From: Mallotus nudiflorus | Taxonomy: Eukaryota > Streptophyta > Magnoliopsida > Malpighiales > Euphorbiaceae | Length of the DNA stretch: 64,000 nt | NCBI GenBank assembly: GCA_947683625.1 | Contig: CANTUR010000039.1 | Span: forward strand, 558,001-622,000 | Reading direction: 5' to 3' | Shown here: positions 21,762-32,938 of the stretch, piece by piece | Position numbering within the stretch: position 1 is the stretch's first letter | Layout: each line of letters begins with the position of its first letter | The notes under the pieces: model-generated | Database searches by the model: none | Seen by the model: only the letters and a program-made list of their open reading frames with translations | Told to the model about the DNA's origin: nothing | Position numbers and translations under genes: made by a program

Positions 21762-23740
21762 TGAAAGGAATCGATTACACGTATTAGATTGAGTGGAAGC
21801 ATGGTGTGAACATGAATTTGGTTAGAGTTAATTTCAAAAAATTTTCCCTAACATACAACCCTTGCATGAAGGCAAGAATTCCAAATATGCTAAGATTGCA
21901 TTATATAAATTGACACAACTAAAATGCATGCAAACTTGAATGGACAATATAGATTAATGATTCACAAAATAACCAAAGCACATATCATATTAAAAGACCT
22001 ACATCTATAGTTTAGTAACTTTTATAAACTTTAAATGTTGGTAGCACATTCGATATCTTTAAGAAATGGTTGATGCAAATCTATAAGCTACTAGCTCCCC
22101 AAATGGGAAGCCTCTAGCTTGAAACACACAAGTGGCATCAAAATGACTCTAAGCCTTAATGTACCTTTACTCGCAAGCTCCTCCTTAGTGGCCCTAAGCT
22201 TGCTAGAGCTCTTGCTTGACTTGGATGATGTAGGGCTTGTTACCTCTAAAGGATGGATAGATGTGGCCTTGGTCTTACACAACTCTTGCATAAGGGATGA
22301 TGACAATGGACTTATGAAGAAACACAACTTTTGTATCTCACACTCACACACTTACAACACTTAGATGAAAGAAGAAGAAGAAGACTAAACTCTTGAGTAC
22401 CCACTCTTGTTTTCTCTCTTAGTGTTTTCTCTCTAATAGAAGTGGTAAGTTATAGTCTCAAGTGTGTAACTTAGTGTATATATGAGAGACTAATTTGTAT
22501 GTGTATAGATTCTCCACTAACTCAAGCTTAAGTGTAGGTTAAGCCATCTCATACATGTACTTGCTTTTCATTTTGAGTGTAAAATAAGTAATCTCATACA
22601 TGTAAAGATTGACCATTAACTAATGGTGCATGCTTATGACACCTTGACATGGTGTCCACCATGTAATGACATTGCATGACAAGCATGTGCTAGCTGGCCA
22701 CTATGTCATATGCTTAGGTGGCATCTCTATTAAAAGTGGGCTTATCTAGTTTGACTCATTTAACTCTTAAATGGGCCTATCTCTATAACATCCACTAAAT
22801 TATATTTATGGGCTCTATTTAACACTTAAATAAGGTCCACCTCACTAATACATAAATATAACCAAGCCAATACATTATCCATTAAACTACATGTAAATGG
22901 CCCATATCCAAACTAGTATTGGAGGCAAATATTAATTCAGTCCTTAAACTTAATATCACATATTAAAGAAGTCTAAATTAATATTTAATAGTCCTAACCT
23001 TTAAATTAGATTTCAGGACATGCTTGATCCCCGTAAAAGCAAAAATTCAATTCAATTAATTTAATTAATTAATTAAAGACTTTAATTAATAATCAAATTA
23101 ATAATTATCATTATCAGTGCAACTCTTATATGTGTGACTTACTAGGTTCAAGTCCAAATGACAATGGAAATAAATAATACTAACTCTTAATATTATTAGA
23201 AACTCTTTCTAAGCTAAATATGAAAATCCCAATTAATCATATTTAGTTTCTATAAGTCGTAACTGACCCCCTAGCATAGATTTCATGACTACCCAATTGG
23301 AATGAATGTTATTTATAAATTCACAAGAACCATAGAACATAATTACTGTGCACTTAATGTCCCTTCGTTTAAAGATCCCAACATTAGCTAGAGTGGTGGT
23401 CAGTTAAAATCTAATTGCCTCAATCATATGATATCATCTTCAGTTCAATTATAAAAAAAAATATGACTTTTACTAGAAATGCTTTCTAGTACCAAATTTT
23501 TTCAAGTAAGTTAAGTTTGACTTGGCCAGGTACACATTCATTGAGAACAACTTAGATTGCATAGGATCTTATCTTGGTTCACTCTAGGTAATGAATTCCA
23601 TCTTGGTCGATAACTCATATGTACAAATAACATATTAGAGCCACCATATGCCATATACCCATACATGGCTAGAATAAGTATACAAGTGATAACAAGCTCT
23701 AACCACCCATATGTGGTTGATTATCCTTTAGTTTTCATGC
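21762..23740 (-). repeat. Copia long LTR, minus strand, inserted in gypsy DNA
   Basis: From about 22900 it matches the copia LTRs at 31690-32480, 37690-38480 and 45060-45520: TAGATTTCAGGACATG, GTGTGACTTACTAGGTTCA, TTGGCCAGGTACAC, and TAGAGCCACCATATGCCATA. The left half, 21762-22900, is a more diverged version containing AAGCCTCTAGCTTGAAACAC. No internal copia domains adjoin, so it is a solo or truncated LTR. Confidence 0.7.
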
Positions 23741-24080
23741 ATAATCTCTTCTTCTTCTTCTTCTCAATTCTTTAAATATTAAAAAAGAAAAAGAAAAAGA
23801 AAAAGAAGTAGAGGTTGCTTGATTCATATTATTTGAAAGTTGCAAGCTGTTTTGTGTTTTTTAAAGGTGTTGAGTAGGAATTTGTATATCACAATAGAGA
23901 TCCCTTTATTTTGTGGTAAAAATGACTCTGATGCTTACTTATTTTGTATTATGATCATTTTAAATGTTTTAAAAATGAAATTCTCACTCCATTTGTAATG
24001 AATAAAAACTAATAGTTTTATAATAAAAATCTTTCTAATTTAGTCTTTTATATATATAATTAAAAATTTAAATGCATAAT
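23741..24080 (+). other. Gypsy 5' leader remnant
   Basis: TCTTCTTCTTCTTCTTCTCA followed by ATTCTTTAAATATTAAAAAAG resembles copy B's leader just after its primer-binding site (about 47583). This suggests it once adjoined the LTR at 21170-21760. The rest is unassigned AT-rich sequence. Confidence 0.45.
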
Positions 24081-25479
24081 TGTTAGCAATTTTTTGTGTG
24101 TGCACGGTTCACAACAAGTAGTAGAGATAGAGCATGAGTATCGTTCCTATGAGAGGATTGATACCAAGTACTAGCCTTAATTATATTTCCACAAGTTAAT
24201 CGAATAAAAATAATTAGATTTAAATAATAAATCAACTAGAAAAAATAAAAATCCTAAATATAAAATAGTTCTTTTTTAAAAAATTCAATAATTAAAAACT
24301 AGAGTGTGGATTTGCTTTACTAGCTACTACATTTCACATTTTAAATCATTAATATAGTCAAAGGTAACCCACTCAATTCATCTAAAGTCTCTTTCGAGAT
24401 CATTCAAGCATACCAAAGTTAATTACAACCTATTTTCATGGTCACATTAATTAACTAAAGCTCATTAAGTTCTTTAGCAATTTAATACTCCTCGAAATAT
24501 TCATCTACTTTCGTGATTGAGGTTCCTAAGTCTTACAAGTCTATGAGTTGATAAATCATACAACTTTCATTATCTCTAATTTACCCATAAACATAAATTT
24601 AATTAGGCCTAAAATGAACAATTAAGAATAATTTGCACATTTGACTAAAAATTAATTCATTGAATGGAAATAAGAATCCAAACAAGTAGTAAACAAGCTA
24701 TGCAAATCCAAACCCTAAAAAGGAAGTTAGCCACACATGGTAATGGCGATACACATAAACATAAATTAGAGAATTAATGATGAAGAAGGAATAATGATTA
24801 AGACTATTGGATCTTGCACAAATTCCTCCTCAATCTGTGTTTATTGCTTTATTTGTGTCTTTAAAAGTATCTCTAAAAGAATTGAATTGCTCCCCCTTCC
24901 TCTTTTATATCCGAACCTTAACAAAAAACTTCCTTCTACTTGAAATCCTAAATCTTTATTAAAAAGAAAAGTTTCTTGCACTTGATATGGCTTGAACATG
25001 GCCGTGTCATTACCTTTTACTTTCTGGCATGGCTTGGCACATGGTCGTGCTTACACTATGTGAAATTTCGAAAGCATTCTCTTATTTGGATAGAAAGCTA
25101 CATAGCTTGAAACATGACTATGTTATCCCCAGTTTCATTATCGTTTGAGTTATAAAAGCAGACACAGCCTGACATATAGTTGTGTCCTCTTGTCATCTTT
25201 TCTAGCATAGGTATAAGCACACCCATGCCATGGCCATGTCATGCCAATCATTGACTTTTTAAAATTTCTTTTTCAAACTTCTTAAAAAAATTGGAAACTC
25301 CTATTAATATCAATTAAAAACTCCTAATTTGACGAAGAGTAAATGAAAAAATAAAAACTAAAATAAAAGTCTAAATTAAACTATCCTTAATTAAAAATAA
25401 ATTCTACCCAATTATATCTATTTATTAATTCAAAATTCATTAAAATAGAAATAAAAAATATGTGAGAAATTATACATCA
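24081..25479 (-). repeat. Athila-type 3' LTR, minus strand (1.4 kb)
   Basis: The minus strand starts TGATGTATAATTTCTC at 25479, right after a polypurine tract, and ends AATTGCTAACA at 24081, giving TG...CA termini. The motif GAGCATGAGTATCGTTCCTA near its end is typical of Athila-like LTRs as I know them. It contains several degenerate CATGGCCGTGT motifs (24990-25250). Confidence 0.75.
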
Positions 25480-25493
25480 AATTCCCCCAAACT
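25480..25493 (-). other. Polypurine tract of Athila element
   Basis: The minus strand reads AGTTTGGGGGAATT immediately before the TGATGTATAA LTR start. A TTTTGCTTAAGG-like stretch precedes it. Confidence 0.8.
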
Positions 25494-28400
25494 AAAGTTT
25501 TGCTTTTACCTTAAGCAAAAATTAGATTTAAAAATTTGAATATTAGCTTAACTATAACTAAAGAGTTACAAGTTCTAATACATGCAAGTCGACAACACTG
25601 AGATTGAAATATGTTTACTAAAGAAGATAATTAGACAAAAATACATCATAAATGAATAATTTACTAATCATAACCTAAGCACTTAACTTTTTAAAATCTA
25701 ATGAACAAAACTCCAAAAGAAGAGCATCCAAGCTTATAATTCCTTTTGAAAAATGAAAGCTTTGGTTATGAATGCATTTTACACTCCATTTGACAATATC
25801 TTTTTCTTTTTATTTTCTTTGATGAGTGCATCTTATACTCCATCTCATTTTTTTTTCTTTGTTAAAAAATTAGTGCATTTTATGCTCTATCTCATTTTGA
25901 GTTTTTGTAAAATAAAATTAGGCAAGCTCATTTTACGCTCTATCTTGCTTCTCTTTCTTTCTTTTTGAATTAAAAATTAGAATGCATTCTCTCCTACAAT
26001 CATGCTTAAATTCAACCTCCAAACATATACTTAGGTCATAAAAACTAAATTTTTTCATACATAATGACCATGTTCAACTATCTTAATTAATAAACCATTC
26101 AGTAGTTTAATAATTGAATAAAAAATGCACACTTATACACTATTGCACTCTAATCACAATTAATCTTCAATTTTGCTCAAAATCAAAATAAAAGTTTTAA
26201 GGACAAGCTTACCAAAGGTGTAGAAAAATAGAGTTGAAGGTTAATGAAGTTTGAAAAACCTAAAAAATATTATTAGTTTTATATATCTATCTAAATGTGA
26301 TGGACTTATGCAATATGCTTAAATTATTGAAACTATGTAAAATGCAAAATTAAAATTAAGAAACATGAAAAGTGAAATACTAAACCAAAAACTAGGAAAT
26401 GGAAATGTAAAAATATGTAGAATTATTAAAAGAAAATAATCCCCTCCCCCACACTTATCTTTGTCAGTGTCCACAATGGCTAAAATAAAAAAAATTAAGA
26501 AAAGGAAAAGATAGCTGGACCAAGAAATGGAATATAAAGAAGAAGAAAAGAAAACTGCCCTTTATTATTGTTCATAATCAATTTACAGTAGCAGTAAGCA
26601 AATCAAAAGTGAACATGGAACAAAAAGAAAGCATGAGACAAAAATGAAATCAAGTGGAAGAAAAGAATAAACCATAAAGAAACAAATAATACTAAGAATA
26701 AAATTGGTATATAAAACATCTAAAATTATCCAAAACAAGGAGATGAGTAATCAAAATACAAACCATATGAGTAATTATGTAATATCCATTGTATAAAAAG
26801 GAGAAAAGGAGGAAAAGGAGGAAGAGGAGGAAGGAGGAAGAGGAAGGAGGAAGGAAAAAGAAGGAAAAGGAGGAAGGAGGAAGGGCTGTGTAATTATCCA
26901 TTGTAATTATATAATATCTTTTGGGCCTAGTGCAGAAAAGGAGGAAGGGTTGGTATTATGAGGTAGAGGTGGGGTAGTTTGGGGAGAGGTGTCTTATGGA
27001 GGGGCATGGATTTAGTGTTCAACAATAAGGTGCAACATCACCCAAAGGCTTAATCAGAATAAATCATCCATGTCTTACAGTGACCAACTGAATATTCCTT
27101 GAAGTAGTGAGATTGAAAGGAAGAATAAGGCATAACTCAGTCAAGTTAGAACATGCATCAAATACACCTAAAAATTTAGCCATCTAGGTGACATATAAGC
27201 CTCCCTACAAAGACCTTATTTTTTTACATACTCACCATAGATAAAGCAAACCCATAGTCTTAAACCTTTTTCTAGAGAGAAAGTGGATACAAATTCAAGG
27301 AATAAGTCAAGGCATATAGGTTAATTAATTTTGATGAAATTGTCCCATTCTAATAATTTAATCATTCCTAGAACGAATTCATTTAGCCCTATCTCCCTTA
27401 AATCATTTAAAACATTATTGTAAGAGGGGTGAAGGGGAAGAGTACAGAGAAAAGCACACCTTTCTCATTAAGATTTGGTTAGGAGTTAGAGAAGAGGATG
27501 TGTGAATGAGTTTGAACCTTATTGGTGATAAGATGATGGTTTTTGGGTGGAAGGCGGCATGGCCATTTCTACCGACGTGCAAGATTGCTTTCTTTGTAAT
27601 GGATTTGTCATTTTTTCTAATTGTTTTTTATCTAACCATGATGATTACGTGGAAAAGATGATAAAGATTAGTGTGGGGTAAAAAGAAAAGAGGAAGAAAA
27701 TTTAGAGAAAGGGAAAAAGTAAAGACAGTAAAGTTATTGGTAGCTAGGGTTAAAAAGGAGCATTTTATACAAGGGTCATGGCATGGCCACGTTAAGGCCA
27801 TCTCGTAGCTCATTTCGGGAGTGTCACTGCTAATCGTTGTCAAGCACACCCATGTGCTAACCATGCTTGAAACTATGCGTGGTTCTAGCTAGTTAAAAAA
27901 ATTAAAAGGATGTAGCTTCACATGGCCATGTGTAGGCCGTGCAATGGGCAATGGCAGACTCTGGACTCTAATAACATGACCATGTGTTGCCATGTTATTG
28001 CCCATATGAGAATCTATATAATGGAGTCCAAATGGCCACATGACCATGTTTATCCAATGCACTCAACCGTGTTGTTTATTGGATATATAAGTAAAATTAT
28101 GCTTTAAGGGACACGACTATGCGAAAATTGTGCAAGCACCAATATGATGATTTGTGTGTTGAGGTGCAATTAACCATATGACTATGTTAATTTTATGTGG
28201 CAAAGCATATGGTATTCTGAATTCAAAGTTAAATTGTAATAATTTAAAAATGGTTAACACACACCATGTCTAGGCTGTGTGGAGTAAACAGATCGTGGTA
28301 TCCTTTGAGTAAATGAAATTTTGTAGCATGGTTTGGTACATGACCATGTTGAGGCTATGTGGATTAAATAGAAAAACACATAAAATGATTTGTACCTTGG

Positions 28401-28660
28401 CACAACCATGTCTACGAAGTGTAATTGGGCATATAAGAGCTTTGACTCATAGTCTTGAGCTTTTTCATCTCTTCTCTTAATGCATGATGATCTTAAGTTA
28501 CAAAAAAAGGAAATGTAATGTAATTAAAGGAAAAATAAAGAATAAAAAGAAAAAGAAAAATAAGAGTGGAGTAAGAAAAAATTAGGTTGCCTCCTAGTTA
28601 GTGCTTATTTAGAGTCATTAGCTTGACTTCTCTCTCATAAAATTAGAAGACGCTGACAAG
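25494..28660 (-). other. Long 3' untranslated region of Athila element
   Basis: About 3.2 kb lies between the integrase end and the polypurine tract with no readable env-like frame. It holds a second G-rich motif on the minus strand (AGTGTGGGGGAGGGGATT, about 26441-26458), a purine-only tract at 26798-26885, and many degenerate CATGACCATGTT motifs at 27770-28420. Confidence 0.6.
26798..26885 (+). repeat. Purine-only GGA/GAA tract
   Basis: About 88 bases consist only of G and A, in GGAGGAA-like units. The minus-strand ORF across it (Ser/Phe/Leu-rich) is a by-product. Confidence 0.9.
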
Positions 28661-30667
28661 TGCACATGAGGCACTTACTCGAACACTCTCATTAGTGAAG
28701 TAAAGCTTGAGTCTCTATCCATTAACTTTGAATTTCTAGTTTCTTTACTATAGACTTCTATTACTTTATGAGGGAACACTTGCTTGGCTAAGAAGGGGCT
28801 TAACCATCTAGATTTTAATTTGGCTAAAAAAAGCTTTAACTTTGAATTGAATAGAAGCACTTGATCTCCTTCTTTAAATTCGTTATTCTTAATGTGCTTG
28901 TCATGCTATTTTTTGGTTTTTTCCTGATAGATCTTGGCATTTTCATAGGAATTAAGTATAAACTTTTAGTGTTATGCCCTAGGCCAATTGTATAATGGCC
29001 ATACTTTGACATTGTCATATTGCTATTTTAATAATAAAGAGGCATTTTTTTATTACTGGCTATTTCTAGTATTGTCCTTGATTAGTTAATTCTACTAAGA
29101 TTATCAAGTATGTGACTTGATTGTAAAAATTTTAGATGATACTTGAATTCTAATATAAATATCCTTGATTGATTATTATTATAGGAACAATAATGAATAA
29201 AGACTAGTATGAGGGTAGCTGATGATTAAGTTTTACTGATCATGTATATGAGATATTAAGTCAAACTCATAGGTACATATTTAAGGAAATGATATACTGG
29301 ATCAACCCACTATAAGAATACCATATATGGATTATTGTCATAGGTAATTCTCATCACAGTAGTATTATTTGAGTCCTTTAACCTAAGATCACCATGGTTT
29401 CTTGCATGATAAGTTCTGTATTTTGACACATCCCTACATCATACTTTAATCGGATGGTAAAATAGGTTGTGCTTTGATATAGAATGAGTTATGTGAGGAA
29501 TGTGAGTGATTAAGATGGAATTTATGCCTCAGTTATTTTGAGAAGATATCTATTGGGCCCTTTGATGGGTTAGATTGAAGAGAAATGCATGGCCATGCTA
29601 GAATGATAAAGAGTTATCAATATTAGTCTACTTGGTATCGAGAAACAATATGATTGAACAATATAAGGATGATATAATCCATGCCTTATGTTTAATTAAG
29701 ATATCATGTGATAAAAGGACTATAGTACAAGTTGTGTATTAGGTTATGTCGGATTATCAGCCTTCACATAGCTTGGGTAATCATAATGTCTTCCTAGAGA
29801 CCAATTATGACTTATAAGATAAAATGGGATTTTAGGCCTTGTTAACATTGTATGAACCTACAGGGTCACACATTTAGAACAAGCCTAAAGCATTCTTGGG
29901 TTACTAAGCCCAATAATTATCTCTATGTAAGATTAAATAAATAAGTAAATAAGTGTATGTTATATATGTATTAGTATTTATTTATATATTTCATCATTTA
30001 TTTAAGGTAAGATTTATCTAAATAAATAGGAAATGATTCTAATTAGGAATTAGAATTAAAGTAGAAGAAGGAAGTCTAATCTTAACAAAACTGTTTTGAT
30101 AAGAGAAACCCAAAATAGGATGTATATATAAGCATCTCTTTCTTTAGGGTTTGATGAGCTATTCATTCTCCTCTTTCTACTACGTCTTTTGTGAAAGAAA
30201 AACACATAGAAAAAAATTGAGTTGTGTAACAAAAAAGGTTCTAGTAGACCTACTTTGCTTTGGATCATCTTGTTTGTGTGCATACCATAGAGGGTGCAAC
30301 CTTTTGGTGGCATCTTAATCCAATAAAGGCATACGTAAAGCTCGAAGTAGGGTGTCACCGATGTGAATAAGTCTCTTCCTTCCAACATTCTTGCCTAAAA
30401 ATCATCTTAGTGAGTTTTGGAAAACCCTCTCAATCAATATAATTTGAATTATGGGTTATGGGTTTTTATGGTTAAAAGTTTTGTTTCCACTGTGCTATTT
30501 ATCATGAAACCCAACATAAACTCATCAAGTTCATTCAACTAAAGCAATCTCTTCTCACTAGCTCTTTGTAAATCAAAGTTAAGGAACTTAGTGGCCTAAA
30601 ATGCTTTATGCTCTAGTTCCGTAAGTAGGTGATATGATTTTTTATAAAGTAATCTAAAAAGAGAAGT
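28661..30667 (-). pseudogene. Athila integrase C-terminal part, split by a solo LTR
   Basis: The coding sequence lies in two pieces, 30667-30522 then 28963-28661. The first reads LEHKAF, ATKFLNFDLQRASEKR and LLQLNELDEF. The second continues AKIYQEKTKK, KHIKNNEFKEGDQVLLFNSK, KLKSRW and KQVFPHKVIEVYSKET. This is the end of an Athila-type integrase, where the EGDQVLLFNSKLKLFPGKL motif is usual (here LAKL). A stop follows HKAF. The break coincides exactly with the solo copia LTR 28964-30516. The rest of pol is cut off at 30668 by a copia element. Confidence 0.82.
28964..30516 (+). mobile_element. Solo copia LTR with 5-bp target duplication
   Basis: It is flanked by TAAAC at 28959-28963 and 30517-30521. 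It starts TTTTAGTGTTATGCCCTAG (the family has TGTTAGT, so G became T) and ends GAAACCCAACA. It shares the ATGCCCTAG...TTTGACATTG start with the other copia LTRs here but differs at its end, so it is a sister family. There is no internal domain, so recombination between its LTRs probably removed the interior. A minus-strand ORF at 30056-30388 is incidental. Confidence 0.85.
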
Positions 30668-31186
30668 TGTCAGGAAATGGTCATGCAACTTACAAGTTTG
30701 GTGAGCACAAGACTGAATAGGGTGAAATTTCAAAAATTTCACTTGCATAACCCTTCATCATATGAATAATTCCATTACCAAGGATCCATTTTCCATTTTA
30801 CACATAGCTATATGTTAAAAAACATATAAACACATCAACCTAGGAAAATCTAAGTTTAAGAAAACTTACAAACTCTTAAGTTTGATGTAGACCATAATAG
30901 TTAATCTACAAGCTTTGGATGCTTTAGGTTCAACTCTTGAATCATATGCTCTAGCCTCCCAATTGTTAGGCCTCAATCTTGAAGCACCAAAGCTCTACCA
31001 AATCACCATCTTGCTTAGATTAGATTAGTTGCAATTAGCCTCTTTAATGACCTTAATAAAATATGCACTAATTTAATCTCCTTGCAAGAAGACTTAGGTT
31101 TATTTTGTGTCTATGTTGTTTCCTTTTGGTGCATGTCCCTACACTATTTCTTTCTAACCTTAGAAACATCTTAGGTTATGTATATA

Positions 31187-31222
<36 letters not shown>

Positions 31223-32938
31223 GCAAGCAAGCACCTTATCACCATTCACTTATAATACAATTTGTCATAATAGTTATATAAGTTGTATAAGTGATTAACT
31301 AATGCATAAAGAAGTGTGTTGAGAATTGAATACACCTCATGTATTATGTCTACATACATTCTTTACATATAACCATATACCTTAATCCTTATCTTGCCAT
31401 GGTCAACAATATACATTTAAGAGATAATGTGCCTAGTATGCCAAATTTATCATGGTCAACATTCTACACATAAAAGATAATATGAGCTTAACATGAAAAA
31501 TTTGACCATATCCTTTAACATGGACTTGGGCTTGGTAATTGGGCCAACACTTGGCCCAAGCCCAATTAATAAATCTAATGGGCATAGATTTCATGGGCCT
31601 TCTTAAGATCTTGGACTAATCTTTGGTCCAAAACCCTTTTGGGCCTAGGCCCAAATATCTTGGGCCATTAATCCAAGTCCAATTAGAAATAACATGTATT
31701 ATTAATTTAATACTTTAATTAATATCTCATATTAATTAAGTATTAATTAATAATTAAACCCTTATTTGAATTAGATTTCATGATATGTTAAAGTCATGAT
31801 TAAAGCATAAATCCAATTCCATTAATTTTAATTAATTGATTAAACACTTTAATCAATAATTAGATTAATATTGATGATGATTAAGTGAAACTCTATTAGG
31901 TATGACTTACTAGGTTCATGACTAATTGGCAGTGAGAAGATAATATCAACACTTGATATTATTTGAAACTCCTTTTAAATCTAAATTTAAAAATCCTAAT
32001 TATACACATTTAGTTCTCATAAGTTATGAGTGACCCACAACATTGATATCACAACTATCCAATAAAAATTGAATGCATCTATTGATTCACATGAACCATT
32101 TGGTTATAATTACCATGCACTAAAATCCCTTCATTAGAAGATCTAGATATAGCCTAGCATCTAGGTTTAGTCAAACTCTAATAGCTGTACCATATTCTTG
32201 ATGAAACATAACAAATACTAGGAACACTTTTCTAGCACTAAAGCTTTCTCAAGTTATGTTATGTTTGTCCTAGCCAGGAACTTATTCAATAAGAAAGAAC
32301 TTAGATAGTATAGGATCTTATCCCAGTTCACTCCAGGCAAGGAATCCTATCTTAGTTGAACACTCATCCTTACATTTAACTAATTAAAGCCACCATAAGC
32401 CATATGCCCATATATGATTAACACAAGTATGTAAGTGGTAATAAACCCTAACCACTTAAATATGGATGATCATGTCACCTTAGGTCAAAAGATTATATGC
32501 ACCATTATGACATAGATTATGATCGTTGACTATAAGTGAATATCCTCTCGGTCATAAATCTAACGTCAAGTTCAATCCACCCATTACAGTAGTATCAACA
32601 TGTCTATTCTGATATCTCATATCAAGTAGTATGAGACTCATTACCTCCCACTATTAGTGTCATATACTAATTAAGAAAAATAGATAAAGGTAATAGTTAA
32701 ATTAAAATTACCCAAATATTAATTTATTGACTATGAACATTTTATAGCACATGTACTAAATAAATTTATAACTCATATTATCAAATCTTGATAATAAATT
32801 TATTTAACATAATGATAATGGATAAATACTCAAATAAACAAATACTTTGTTTAAATGAATATTATTTATTGTCATTTGGGATTATTTACAATGTCAAAAT
32901 ATATGATTAGCCTCTAGGGTATACCACTGATACTAACA
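30668..32938 (-). repeat. 3' LTR of copia element 1 (2.27 kb)
   Basis: On the minus strand it starts TGTTAGTATCAGTGGTATAC at 32938 and ends at 30668 (CCATTTCCTGACA). Purine-rich AGTGGGAGAT precedes it. It holds a GT/TA microsatellite at about 31171-31222. Confidence 0.85.
31171..31222. repeat. GT/TA compound microsatellite
   Basis: TATATGTGTGTGTGTG followed by about 11 TA units, within the copia LTR. Confidence 0.9.

Noticed and set aside
22091..22364. Overlapping ORFs on both strands, 81 and 86 residues
   Set aside because: They sit inside a diverged copia LTR, and the Ser/Leu-rich translations mirror each other. No recognisable protein.
30056..30388. 110-residue minus-strand ORF
   Set aside because: It is wholly inside the solo copia LTR and antisense to it. 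Likely chance.
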